Assembly: GCF_013364215.1 (NCBI RefSeq)
Contig: NZ_CP054923.1
Span: 3,162,001-3,226,000, forward strand
Origin: Verrucosispora sp. NA02020
GTDB lineage: Bacteria; Actinomycetota; Actinomycetes; Mycobacteriales; Micromonosporaceae
Length of the DNA: 64,000 bases
Reading direction: 5' to 3'
Shown: positions 25,041 through 33,393 of the stretch, in pieces
Position numbering within the stretch: the first letter of the stretch is position 1
How the letters are laid out: every line of letters starts with the position of its first letter
Translations under genes and position numbers: made by a program
The notes under the pieces: model-generated
Database searches by the model: none
Seen by the model: only the letters and a program-made list of their open reading frames with translations
What the model was told of the DNA's origin: nothing

Positions 25041-26600
25041 CTAGTGGCCCTTGGTCACGTCCAGTCCCTTCGGGGTCAGGGCGAACACCACGACCACCGA
25101 CACCAGCATGATCGCGGCGCCGATGCCACCGACCAGCATCAGTCCGTGGGTGAAGGCGTCCTGGGCCTGGGCGGCAGCAGCGGCCCCGGCCGGGCCCAGT
25201 CCGTCCAGCACGTGCAGGGCGCCACCGAGCGACTCCTGGGCCACCCCCACCTGCTCGGAGCTCAGCCCCGCTGCGGCCAGGTCCGAGGCCGGGAGTTCGG
25301 CGCGGTACAACGCCGCCGCCGTGCTGCCCAGCACGGCCACGCCCAGCACCGCGCCCAGTTCGTAGGAGGTCTCCTCGATGGCGGCGGCGCTGCCCGCGTG
25401 CTCGGCGGGTGTCCCGGACATGATGATCGCCGAGGCGATGGCCAGCGAGCCCATCCCGGCCCCGAGCAGGGCCAGGAAGATCCCGACCGGGGTGTAGCCG
25501 AGCGGCTCGGGGGCCACGGCCAGGACCGCGAAACCCAGGCCCGCCAGCGCCAGGCCCCCCACCAGGACGGTACGGGCGCCGATGCGCTGGGCCAGCGCCG
25601 GTGCCAGCGGCGAGACCACCGTCGCGGCGATGGCCAGCGGCAGCAACGCGACACCCGCCTGCAACGGCGACATGCCCCGCACGAGTTGGAGCCACTGGGC
25701 CGAGAGCAGCAGTGCCGACCCCATGGCCATCATGGTGAACAACGCCGCCAACGTGCCGGCCGTGAACGAGGGGACGCCGAAGAGGCGTACCCGCAGCAGC
25801 GGCGAATCGCTGCGCAGGCACCGCAGCACGAACCACACCAGCAGGGCGAGCCCCGCCGTCAGGGCCGCCAGCGCCAGCAGATCGGTCGGCCCCTCCTTGG
25901 CGATGCGCTTGATGCTCCACACCAGGGCGGTCATGCCCGCGATGGACAGGACGGTGGCCAACGCGTCCCAGCGGCCCGGGTTCGGGTTGCGGGCCTCCGG
26001 CAGCAGCAGCACCGCCGCGACGATCGCCGCGACCATCCAGGGCACGTTGAGCAGGAACGCCGCCTGCCAGGCGAAGTGCTCCAGGAGTACGCCACCCACG
26101 ATCGGCCCGACGGCCGCGCCCAGGGAGGCCACCGCCGCCCAGATGCCGAGCGCCTTGGCGCGTTCGGCCGGATCGGTGAAGAGGCTCCGGATCATCGACA
26201 GGGTCGCCGGCATGATCATCGCCCCGCCCACGCCCAGCAGGGCGCGTACCGCGATCACCATCGGAGCCGACTCGGCCACCAGGATCAGCAGGGACGCGCC
26301 ACCGAAGACCGAGAATCCGGCCAGGAGCAACCTGCGGCGACCCCACCGGTCGCCCAGGGTGCTCATGCTGACCAGGAGCCCGGCCAGGACCAGCGAGTAG
26401 ATGTCGACGATCCAGAGCTGCTGGGCGGCGGTCGGCGACAGCGCCGCGGCCATGTCGGGCAGGGCGACGTTCAGGATGGTCATGTCCATGACCACCACCA
26501 GCAGGCTGGTGGAGAGCACGGCCAGGGCGGCCCATCGGCGCCGGGGGGACAGGTGCCCTGCGGTGGCCCCGGGTGCGCCCGAGGTGTGCGTCGTACTCAC
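25041..26600 (-). CDS. MFS drug exporter of the DHA2 (14-TM) family
   Basis: The 519-residue protein has 14 predicted membrane segments. It carries motif A (LGDRWGRRRLLLAG, about 82-95), the antiporter motif C (LGAAVGPIVGGVLL) and the DHA2 opening LSTSLLVVVMDMTILNVALP. The family exports drugs and toxic metabolites by proton antiport. The GTG at 26600 shares GTGA with the stop of the TetR gene upstream, so the two are translationally coupled and the TetR protein is the likely repressor. The substrate is unknown. Confidence 0.93.
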   Translation of the reverse strand: MSTTHTSGAPGATAGHLSPRRRWAALAVLSTSLLVVVMDMTILNVALPDMAAALSPTAAQQLWIVDIYSLVLAGLLVSMSTLGDRWGRRRLLLAGFSVFGGASLLILVAESAPMVIAVRALLGVGGAMIMPATLSMIRSLFTDPAERAKALGIWAAVASLGAAVGPIVGGVLLEHFAWQAAFLLNVPWMVAAIVAAVLLLPEARNPNPGRWDALATVLSIAGMTALVWSIKRIAKEGPTDLLALAALTAGLALLVWFVLRCLRSDSPLLRVRLFGVPSFTAGTLAALFTMMAMGSALLLSAQWLQLVRGMSPLQAGVALLPLAIAATVVSPLAPALAQRIGARTVLVGGLALAGLGFAVLAVAPEPLGYTPVGIFLALLGAGMGSLAIASAIIMSGTPAEHAGSAAAIEETSYELGAVLGVAVLGSTAAALYRAELPASDLAAAGLSSEQVGVAQESLGGALHVLDGLGPAGAAAAAQAQDAFTHGLMLVGGIGAAIMLVSVVVVFALTPKGLDVTKGH

Positions 26601-27154
26601 TGGTTCTCCGGGAGGGACGTCCCCATCAGGGCGGCGATGGCCATGCGCAGGGCCCGCTCGTCGACGGGCCGGTCGTGCAGCAGGGTGTAGAGGATGACGC
26701 CGTCCAGGTAGAGGGCGGTGGCCTGGGCTGCCTCCGGCGTGGCGTACGCCGAGAGCATCTCGGTCGTGCCCCGGATCCAGCGCTGGGCGTACGGACGCAA
26801 CTCGGGCTGCTGGACGCCGGCGTAGTAGAGCAGGTTCTCGGCCTTGAGCCGCGCGCGGTCGCTCAGGTACTCCATGAACAGCGCGGCAAGACCGTCGGGG
26901 CTTCCCGCACAGGCGTGGACGGCCTGCGCGACCTGCCGGATCTCCTCGTCGGCCTGGGCGACGACGATTTCCAACGCACTCGTACGCAGGTCGTCGAGGG
27001 AGTCGAAGTAGTAGGTGGTGGCGCCCAGTGGCACCTGGGCCAGCTCGGCCACCCGGCGGTGGGTGAGCGCCTCCCAGCCGTTGTCGATCATCTCCTGCGC
27101 GGCGACGTCGAGCATCGCGCGCCGACGCCCCTCGGGATCCCGCCGGGGGGTCAT
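26597..27154 (-). CDS. TetR-family repressor of the MFS exporter
   Basis: The 185-residue product has a TetR HTH at about residues 8-55 (RRAMLDVAAQEMIDNGWEAL, then VAELAQVPLGATTYYFDSLDDL) and a helical ligand domain. The ATG at 27154 has GGGAAG upstream; an in-frame ATG at 27169 is an alternative. It is the first gene of an operon with the DHA2 exporter, and a 34-bp operator lies 50 bp upstream. The expected mechanism is drug-induced release (established for this family; ligand here unknown). Confidence 0.9.
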   Translation of the reverse strand: MTPRRDPEGRRRAMLDVAAQEMIDNGWEALTHRRVAELAQVPLGATTYYFDSLDDLRTSALEIVVAQADEEIRQVAQAVHACAGSPDGLAALFMEYLSDRARLKAENLLYYAGVQQPELRPYAQRWIRGTTEMLSAYATPEAAQATALYLDGVILYTLLHDRPVDERALRMAIAALMGTSLPENQ

Positions 27155-27203
27155 GGGCGCTTCCCGCATGCGGGCCGTCCGGTGGTCATGCTCAGCCTCT
27201 CCA

Positions 27204-27237
27204 TCTAGTACGTCCGTACAAGTACAAACGTACTAGA
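27204..27237. promoter_or_regulatory. 34-bp palindromic operator of the TetR/MFS operon
   Basis: Outer arms TCTAGTACGT (27204-27213) and ACGTACTAGA (27228-27237) are perfect. The centre contains a further GTAC-AA-GTAC repeat. This gives two overlapping dyads, the usual arrangement for a pair of TetR dimers. Confidence 0.75.
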
Positions 27238-27607
27238 GGCCGCGCGCGGGTTGGCATGACCTGCGTCACCCGCTCCCTTGCTGGCATGGGGAGGTGGAGG
27301 CGTCACTGGAATGTCGGTTGCTGTCGACGATCGCGGCTATGCGTTCGGTGCACACGGTCGAGTTCTGGCGTCGAACCCGTCTGCCGGCCCTGTTGGGATG
27401 GTCCGATCCGGTCGCCGCCTTCGCTACGCCGGCACCGATGGGGAGATCGGTGGCCGGACGTCGATGCGATTCGCGTGTCACCGGTGAGATTCATGCACCA
27501 CCGGTAGAAAGCCCGTCACGGTGCGCGTGCCCCCGTGTGTGGGCAGAAGCTTCACCGCACCGGAACGAGCGTTTCGTCGCGCCGTGTGAGAGGTGCCGTG
27601 CGGTCGG
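27238..27607. other. Gene-free gap of about 370 bp
   Basis: No supported gene is seen between the exporter operator and the end of lsr2. Short frames on both strands lack ribosome sites and family features. The first bases may carry a promoter pointing right, but nothing is there to be expressed. Confidence 0.5.
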
Positions 27608-27958
27608 TCAGCGACCGGCTTTCGCGTGGTACTCGTCCACGATCTCCTGCGGAATGCGGCCCCGGTCGGAGATGTCCTTACCGGCCTTCTTGGCCCACTC
27701 CCGGATCGCCTTGTTCTGCTCCCGGTCGGTGCTGGCGGAACCCTGACCACGAGCGGCCCGGCCACCGACGACCACGCCGCCGCGACCCACCTTCGTGCCG
27801 TGGGCCACGTAGGAGGCGAACGCTTCCCGCAACTTCGCGGCATTGCTGCTGGACAGGTCGATCTCGTACTGCACGCCGTCGAGAGAGAACTTCACGGTCT
27901 CGTCGGCGTCGCCGCCGTCCAGGTCGTCGACCAGCTTATGAATGATCTGCTTAGCCAC
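27608..27958 (-). CDS. lsr2: Lsr2 nucleoid-associated protein
   Basis: The 116-residue product matches Lsr2 throughout. The N-terminal oligomerisation half (AKQIIHKLVDDLDGGDADET, residues 2-21, then VQYEIDLSSSNAAKLREAF) leads to a basic linker. The C-terminal DNA-binding half has NKAIREWAKKAGKDISDRGR with the minor-groove RGR hook and IPQEIVDEYHAK. Lsr2 bridges AT-rich DNA and silences acquired genes in actinomycetes. The GTG at 27958 gives the canonical start. A TTGACG box lies about 90 bp upstream. Confidence 0.95.
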   Translation of the reverse strand: MAKQIIHKLVDDLDGGDADETVKFSLDGVQYEIDLSSSNAAKLREAFASYVAHGTKVGRGGVVVGGRAARGQGSASTDREQNKAIREWAKKAGKDISDRGRIPQEIVDEYHAKAGR

Positions 27959-27970
27959 GTCTGAGCACAT

Positions 27971-28416
27971 TCCCTTCCAGTGGAGACAGTTCCACGAACG
28001 TGGTAGTCACAATAGCGCCTACGATACTTGTCGCGTCAACGGGATCCACATAACGGCCCAGGTATTGACCGGTCCCATCGCCGGTGCGGATCTGCCCGTC
28101 CCGCGAGAGCCGAAAATGTTCGGTCCGGTAAGTGGACGGCGACTATGCGTCGCGGCGGAGGCGCGATCCGCCGGGCGATCTCCGGCCGGAGGAAGTGTCT
28201 GCCGCCGGGCCTTCTTCTTCCGGTGTCGGGAGGTCGGCGACACCCGTCCCGGAGAGATCGCGGTCCGAGTGTCGTCGGCGTGTGTCGTGTAGGCCCTCGA
28301 CGCCGGCCTCGCGCGGCCGTGGTGGCGCTCCGAGGAACTGTTCGCGGAACGGCTGGCCGGGGCGGCGGAACGAATTGTGGGGGCGGCATTCGTGACGGTG
28401 AGTGTCGCCCGACGCA
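27971..28416. other. Gene-free gap upstream of lsr2
   Basis: About 450 bp without a supported gene. On the minus strand, near lsr2, TTGACG (28032-28037, read in reverse) and an AT-containing stretch 19 bp on may form its promoter. The rest has only chance frames. Confidence 0.45.
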
Positions 28417-28457
28417 CCGCTACTCCGGCCCGGAAGATGCCCGGACCGGAGTAGCGG
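28417..28457 (-). terminator. Terminator hairpin after the LPMO gene
   Basis: Perfect 12-bp arms CCGCTACTCCGG (28417-28428) and CCGGAGTAGCGG (28446-28457), extended by inner GGCC/CCGG pairs, 20 bp after the stop on the minus strand. Confidence 0.75.
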
Positions 28458-28477
28458 CGTAATTGCGACCTCGTGGA

Positions 28478-29146
28478 TCAGACGATGTTGATGTCGCTGC
28501 ACCACATGTAGGTCTGGTCCATGTGCGACGCCTTCCAGATCACGAAGAGGACGTGCTGTCCGCTACGGCCGGAGGTCGAGACGTTGAACGAGATGTTCTG
28601 CGTCGGCGCGTACCGCCCGGTCGTCTGGATCAGGTCGATGTTCCCCCACCCGACCTGCTGGGTGGCCGGGTTGAACCCCTGCCGGGTCAGGTAGACCCGG
28701 AAGTAGTCGGCGCCGTGGCTGGCCTGGTCGTAGAACTGGAGCGTGAAGCTCCGGCTGACCGTGGTGGCCTTCCAGGCGCCCGGCTGGTTCAGGGCGTTGT
28801 TCCGGGAGAGGGCGTTGCTGCACAGTTGGCCGTCGGGCGTACGGGCCTGGAACTGCCCGCCCAGGCCGTCGCGCAACTGGCTCATCCAGTTCCACATGGT
28901 GTCGGGGTTGGCCTGGAACGCCCGGTAGCACATCGGGTCCTGCGTCTGCATGGCCGGATCCATGTGCCGGTGGCCCCAGTTCTGCCAACACTGGTAGGCG
29001 CGGGTCGCCGGGTTGATGACGGTGCCGTGGGCCTGGGCGGCGCCGGCCCAGGGCAGCATCGCGACCACCATGGTGAGCGCCAGGGTGAGCACCTGGAGGG
29101 GGCGGCGGACGGCCGGCCGGGATCGAGGGGGGTGGTGTGAACGCAC
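28478..29146 (-). CDS. Secreted lytic polysaccharide monooxygenase (AA10)
   Basis: The GTG at 29146 follows GGAGGA at 6-7 nt. A signal peptide (residues 1-39, ending AGAAQA) leaves His40 as the mature N-terminus. His40 forms the copper histidine brace with His144 in YDQASHGADYFRVYLT. The segments SRNNALNQPG, WGNIDLIQTTGRY and MWCSDINIV follow the layout of cellulose-acting AA10 enzymes such as CelS2 rather than small chitin-active ones (from memory of the family). Five Cys fit the family disulfides. There is no extra binding module. A CebR-like box upstream supports a role in cellulose use. Confidence 0.92.
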   Translation of the reverse strand: MRSHHPPRSRPAVRRPLQVLTLALTMVVAMLPWAGAAQAHGTVINPATRAYQCWQNWGHRHMDPAMQTQDPMCYRAFQANPDTMWNWMSQLRDGLGGQFQARTPDGQLCSNALSRNNALNQPGAWKATTVSRSFTLQFYDQASHGADYFRVYLTRQGFNPATQQVGWGNIDLIQTTGRYAPTQNISFNVSTSGRSGQHVLFVIWKASHMDQTYMWCSDINIV

Positions 29147-29183
29147 GGTGCATCCTCCGTTCCGAGCGCTCCGGGACGGTGTG

Positions 29184-29197
29184 TGGGAGCGCTTCCA
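29184..29197. promoter_or_regulatory. CebR-like (LacI-type) operator upstream of the LPMO gene
   Basis: TGGGAGCGCTTCCA differs by one base from TGGGAGCGCTCCCA, the CebR box known from Streptomyces, where cellobiose relieves repression of cellulolytic genes. It lies 38 bp upstream of the LPMO start. A near-identical box precedes the Cip1-like gene at 45963-45976. Confidence 0.75.
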
Positions 29198-29557
29198 ACG
29201 AGTATTGCATCGAGGGTAGCGCATATCAATGATCGTCTATTCGATTTCGGTGTTTCGGAACTACCGAAGTGGTCGCCGGGATTCACCCGGGCGGCGCTGC
29301 TTCGGATCGATCTCGACAGGTCGACATAGGATGATCGACAATTTTCCGGGCGCTGCGGAATGCACATCCCACGTCGCACGGGCAATCGGAGGCGGTGACG
29401 GCCGTGGTCACGGACCGCCTGCACCGTCGGCACCGCCCGCGACGCGGTTGAGGAGGCGTGCGCGGCAGCACGGCCACGACTTGTGAGCAGATGGGCGTCG
29501 TCCCGTAGGTTGACAGCGCTCGGAACGGGATCGACGGCGAGGGGCGGACCACACATC
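29198..29557. other. Gap between LPMO and PAS-GAF genes
   Basis: Holds the LPMO promoter side and the leader of the plus-strand PAS-GAF gene. A TTGACA (29510-29515) is present but has no matching -10 box. No additional gene is supported. Confidence 0.4.
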
Positions 29558-30850
29558 ATGACGGCGCTATCGGGCCGGAGCCCTGCTGCTGCGGGTCCGG
29601 CGGGGACCACGCCTGCGGCAGAGGACGACCTGCGCACGTTGTTCGGCCAGTCCATCGCCGTATTCGCCGCACTCGCCGGGCCGTCGCACGTGTTGGAGGC
29701 CGCGAACCCGGCATTCTTCGGAACGATCGGCCAGGAACGTGCGCGTACCGGGGTCCCGCTGGCGGACCTGATGCCCGAACTCGCCGGTCAGGGCTTCATC
29801 GGCCTGCTGGACCAGGTCTACCGCGCGGGGGAGCCCTACACCGGACGTGACGTCCGGGTCGTGCTGGGCACCGGCCCGCAGGCCCGGGAGACCTTCTTCG
29901 ACTTCACCTACGAACCGCGCCGCGCCGCCGACGGCACCGTGATCGGGATCCGGGTGATCGGTGTGGAGACCACCCAGGTCAAGCACGCCCAGTGGTTGAT
30001 GGCCGAACACCGCGCACTGCTGGAGCAGATCGCCCGTCAGGCACCGCTGACCGAGGTTCTCGACGGGATGGCCCGCTGCATCGAGAACCTCGCGCCGCTG
30101 GAGGTGCTCGTCTCGGTCCTGCTGGCCGACCCCGACGGCCGGCACCTGCGCCACGGGGCGGCGCCCAGCCTGCCGGACTTCTACAACGAGGCCATCGACG
30201 GCATCGCCACCGGCGAGGGCGTCGGTTCCTGCGGCACCGCCGCCCACCGGCGTCAGCCGGTCGTCGTCACCGACATCGCGACCGACCCGTTCTGGAACGA
30301 CTTCCGCGAGTTGGCCGACCGGGCCGGGCTGGCCGCCTGCTGGTCCACGCCGATCCTGGCCCGTGACGGCGGCCTGCTCGGCACCTTCGCCATGTACCAC
30401 CGCGTTCCGCGCGTCCCGCAGGACACCGATCTCGCCATCGCCCGGCTCTTCGCCGGCACCGCGGCACTCGCCATCGAACGCCACCACATCGAGCGGGCGC
30501 AGAAGGCCGCCGAGGAACGCGCCGCCGCAGCCCACGACGAACTCGCCAAGGCGGTACGCGCCGAGCGCGAACTCCGCGCCGAGGCCGAGCGCCGTGCTGC
30601 CGCCGCCGCCGAACTCAACGCTCGGATGCAGTCCGCCGCCGCCGCGCAGGTCGCGGTGCCGCACCCCGAACACTGCCAACTCGGCGGTGCGGCCGGATGC
30701 GCCGCACCGGCCGAGATCAAGATCGCCGACTCCTGGGGTGACGCCGCGTGGGGCTGCCCCACCCACGTCGAGGAAGCCATCATCAACGTCCGCTCGGTGT
30801 TCATCGCCAACGAGGAACTCGGCGGTCTCGCCGCCTACCTGCACCGCTGA
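29558..30850 (+). CDS. PAS-GAF sensor protein with coiled coil and a C-terminal Cys/His domain
   Basis: The ATG at 29558 has GGGGCGGA upstream. The 430-residue product starts with a PAS domain (about 25-140, LFGQSIAVFAALAGPSHVLE). A GAF domain follows (about 155-300, LTEVLDGMARCIENLAPLEV, then EGVGSCGTAAHRRQPVVVTD). A long Ala/Glu coiled coil comes next (about 305-365). The C-terminal module has Cys residues in HPEHCQLGG, GCAAPAE and WGCPTHVEEA. There is no kinase, GGDEF or phosphatase domain, so the output must be the tail or a partner. The tail resembles short actinobacterial proteins I cannot name. Confidence 0.82.
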   Translation: MTALSGRSPAAAGPAGTTPAAEDDLRTLFGQSIAVFAALAGPSHVLEAANPAFFGTIGQERARTGVPLADLMPELAGQGFIGLLDQVYRAGEPYTGRDVRVVLGTGPQARETFFDFTYEPRRAADGTVIGIRVIGVETTQVKHAQWLMAEHRALLEQIARQAPLTEVLDGMARCIENLAPLEVLVSVLLADPDGRHLRHGAAPSLPDFYNEAIDGIATGEGVGSCGTAAHRRQPVVVTDIATDPFWNDFRELADRAGLAACWSTPILARDGGLLGTFAMYHRVPRVPQDTDLAIARLFAGTAALAIERHHIERAQKAAEERAAAAHDELAKAVRAERELRAEAERRAAAAAELNARMQSAAAAQVAVPHPEHCQLGGAAGCAAPAEIKIADSWGDAAWGCPTHVEEAIINVRSVFIANEELGGLAAYLHR

Positions 30851-30919
30851 ACCGGTGTGCCGGCCGGGAACGACGCGGGTGGCGACGACGGCGCGCGGCC
30901 TGCGGTGTTGGATGGGCTG

Positions 30920-31834
30920 ATGGCAACCATCGCGCGCCTGGCCGCAGGCTCCCGGATCGGGTTCGGACTGGCGGCCGTCGGCCGTCCGGGCTACATCAAT
31001 CTCGGACGCGCCGCGGACCTGCCGGCCGAGCGGACCGTCGAGGCGCTACGCGCCCGCGCGAGCGAACTCCTCGACCAGGCGTACGCCGCCGGGGTCCGCT
31101 ACGTCGACGTCGCCCGCTCGTACGGCCGGGCCGAGGAGTTCCTCGCGCACTGGCTGCGGAGCCGGCCGGACGTCGACGACGTCGTCGTCGGGAGCAAGTG
31201 GGGCTACACCTACACCGCAGGCTGGCGCGTCGAGGCCGAGACGCACGAGGTCAAGGACCATCGCCTCGCCACCTTCGACCGGCAGTACGCGGAGACCACC
31301 GCGCTGCTCGGCGACCACCTCGACCTCTACCAGATCCACTCGGTCACTCCGGAGAGTCCCGCCCTGCACGACGTGGCCCTGCACCGGCGACTCGCCGACC
31401 TCGGCCGGCAGGGCGTGCTGGTGGGACTCTCGACCAGCGGGCCGCGGCAGGCCGAGGTAATCCGCGACGCGCTCGACGTACGCGTCGACGGCGAGCCGCT
31501 GTTCCGCAGCGTGCAGGCCACCTGGAACCTGCTGGAGCCCAGCGCCGGCCCGGCCCTGGCCGAGGCGCACGACGCGGGGTGCCTGGTCATCGTCAAGGAG
31601 GCCCTCGCCAACGGCCGTCTCGCCGTACGTGAGGACGTCGGTGACGCGCCCGCGCTCGCGGCGGCGCTGCACCAGCCGTGGGCGGCGATCGTCCTGTCCG
31701 GAGCCGCCACCGCCGACCAACTGGCCTCGAACCTGCGGGCGCAGACGCTCACCGTCGACCCGACCCGGTGGGCGGACCTGGCGTCGCCGCCGGACCGCTA
31801 CTGGCAGGAACGCGCCGCCCTGCCCTGGACCTGA
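30920..31834 (+). CDS. Aldo/keto reductase family oxidoreductase
   Basis: The 304-residue (beta/alpha)8 protein carries the AKR motifs: GVRYVDVARSYGRAEEFLA with catalytic Asp and Tyr, VGSKWGYTY with the Lys, DLYQIHSVT with the His, VGLSTSGP, and a C-terminal cofactor region (IVLSGAATADQLASNL). The ATG at 30920 is preferred to upstream starts as the domain begins shortly after. It lies 69 bp after the PAS-GAF gene on the same strand, so the two may be co-transcribed. The substrate is unknown. Confidence 0.85.
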   Translation: MATIARLAAGSRIGFGLAAVGRPGYINLGRAADLPAERTVEALRARASELLDQAYAAGVRYVDVARSYGRAEEFLAHWLRSRPDVDDVVVGSKWGYTYTAGWRVEAETHEVKDHRLATFDRQYAETTALLGDHLDLYQIHSVTPESPALHDVALHRRLADLGRQGVLVGLSTSGPRQAEVIRDALDVRVDGEPLFRSVQATWNLLEPSAGPALAEAHDAGCLVIVKEALANGRLAVREDVGDAPALAAALHQPWAAIVLSGAATADQLASNLRAQTLTVDPTRWADLASPPDRYWQERAALPWT

Positions 31835-31970
31835 CGGACTACGCGCGACACCGACACCGGTGGGCACGCCCGCCGCCGCGCCCGACTGGCAGGACGAAGG
31901 TGATGGCCGTCACAGTGATCCGGGACCCGATCGTGGTCCGACCGTCGTCTTACCCGGTGTGAGTACCGGC

Positions 31971-32528
31971 ATGGACGCGGCGGACGAGGGTGAACTCGTG
32001 CGGCGCGTCGCCCGTGGTGATCGGCGGGCCTTCGACGAGCTGTATCGGCGTACCGCGCCGTGGCTGGAGGTGCGGCTGCGCCGCCGGTGCGCCGACCCCG
32101 ACATCGTCGCCGAGGTCCTCCAGGACACCTACCTGACCGTCTGGCGGGCCTCGGGCACCTTCGCCGGAGCCCGGACGGGAAGCGGCGGCGGGGCGCGGGG
32201 CACCGCCGTGGGCTGGCTCTGGACCATCGCCGCCCACCGGCTGGTCGACGCGTTCCGTCGCCGGGCCCGCACGGCGCAACTGCCGCAGGTGCCGCTGGCG
32301 CCGACGACGGCACCCGCCGCCGAGGACGAGGTGATGGCGGCGCGGATCGGACAGGAACTCGAACAGGCACTGCTCACCCTGCCGCCCGAGGTCCGGGCCG
32401 CCCTGCGTGCCACCGTCCTGGACGGGTTTTCGACCCGGGAGGCGTCCGTGCTGCTGGGCGTACCCGAGAACACCGTCAAGTCCCGTGTCCGCCGAGCCCG
32501 GATCGCGCTACGGGAGGCCCTGTCATGA
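31971..32528 (+). CDS. ECF-family RNA polymerase sigma factor
   Basis: The 185-residue protein has sigma region 2 (about 8-85: RRAFDELYRRTAPWLEVRLR, VAEVLQDTYLTVWRASGTF and WLWTIAAHRLVDAFRRRAR) and region 4 (about 125-180: LLTLPPEVRAALRATVLDGF, VLLGVPENTVKSRVRRARI). The ATG at 31971 is used; a GTG four codons upstream is possible. It shares ATGA with the next gene, which encodes a membrane zinc-finger anti-sigma protein, its presumed inhibitor. The operon continues with ABC transport genes. Confidence 0.92.
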   Translation: MDAADEGELVRRVARGDRRAFDELYRRTAPWLEVRLRRRCADPDIVAEVLQDTYLTVWRASGTFAGARTGSGGGARGTAVGWLWTIAAHRLVDAFRRRARTAQLPQVPLAPTTAPAAEDEVMAARIGQELEQALLTLPPEVRAALRATVLDGFSTREASVLLGVPENTVKSRVRRARIALREALS

Positions 32529-33325
32529 CCCCCCATCCGACCCTCACCCAGATCGAGCGGTACGCCACCGCGGACCCCCGCCTCGACGAGCCCGGCGTCT
32601 GGGCCATCGAGGTGCACCTGGAGGACTGCGCCGACTGCCGGGCGCGGCTGGCCGGCAGCACCACCGCCGACACCCGTGCCATCCTCGCCCAGGTCGCCGT
32701 CACCCTGGACCGGGAGATCGCCGAGTCCCCGGCCCCGGTCGCCCGCAGCCGGTCCTGGACGGTGCTGCGCCGCCGGTGGCTGGTCGGCACGCTCGCCCCC
32801 TGGCTGGCCATGACCGCCGCGGTACTCGCCTGCGCCGTCCTGCTCAGCGAGTTGTGGACCGCGTTGCCGTCGCTGGTGCTGCTGCTCGCCCCACTGGCCC
32901 CGTTGCCCGGCGTCGCGGTCGCCTGGCACCGCCGGGCCGATCCCGCCTGGGAGCTGATCGCCACCACCCCCGGGGCCGGTCTGACGACCCTGCTGCGCCG
33001 TACCGCGACGGTGCTGGTGGTCGTCATCCCGCCCCTCGCCCTCGCCGGCTACGGCACCGGCGTGCCACCGGCGCTGACGCTGTTGCCCTGCCTGACGTTC
33101 ACCGCCGCCACGCTCGTGCTGGGGAGTCTCGTCGGCGTACGCCGGGCAGCGATCGGACTGATCGCGATCTGGACACTCGCGGTGATCACCCCCAGCCTCG
33201 CCGCCGCCCGTACACCACTGGTGCTGACCGAGGAGAGCACCGGTGTCTGGGCACTGGCCACGGTCGCCCTGACCCTCACCGTGCTGCTGCGGACCGACGG
33301 GCTCCGACAAGCCGCCCAGCAGTAG
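32525..33325 (+). CDS. zf-HC2 anti-sigma factor with a membrane domain
   Basis: The 266-residue product begins with a zinc-finger anti-sigma motif, VHLEDCADC (H-x3-C-x2-C at residues 31-38), then has about six hydrophobic segments from residue 85 on. The usual anti-sigma partner has one membrane segment; the longer membrane region resembles the anti-sigma/permease-like proteins of actinomycete ECF-ABC modules. ATG at 32525 overlaps the sigma stop. It should hold the sigma factor at the membrane until a signal arrives (inference from family). Confidence 0.85.
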   Translation: MTPHPTLTQIERYATADPRLDEPGVWAIEVHLEDCADCRARLAGSTTADTRAILAQVAVTLDREIAESPAPVARSRSWTVLRRRWLVGTLAPWLAMTAAVLACAVLLSELWTALPSLVLLLAPLAPLPGVAVAWHRRADPAWELIATTPGAGLTTLLRRTATVLVVVIPPLALAGYGTGVPPALTLLPCLTFTAATLVLGSLVGVRRAAIGLIAIWTLAVITPSLAAARTPLVLTEESTGVWALATVALTLTVLLRTDGLRQAAQQ

Positions 33326-33393
33326 GACCTCTGCGCCACCGGACGCGCGACGCCGCGTCCCTCTCCACCGACCCCGAACGAAGGAAGATGTCG

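Noticed and set aside
23722..26535. Very long open frame (937 codons) on the minus strand across the subtilisin end and the exporter gene
   Set aside because: It is the antisense/shifted shadow of two well-supported genes in GC-rich DNA. Its composition (Gly/Arg-rich, no domain) is not protein-like, and it crosses a terminator cluster.
28028..28462. Open frame in the gap between lsr2 and the LPMO gene
   Set aside because: Arg-rich, no ribosome site, no family; it runs through the LPMO terminator hairpin.
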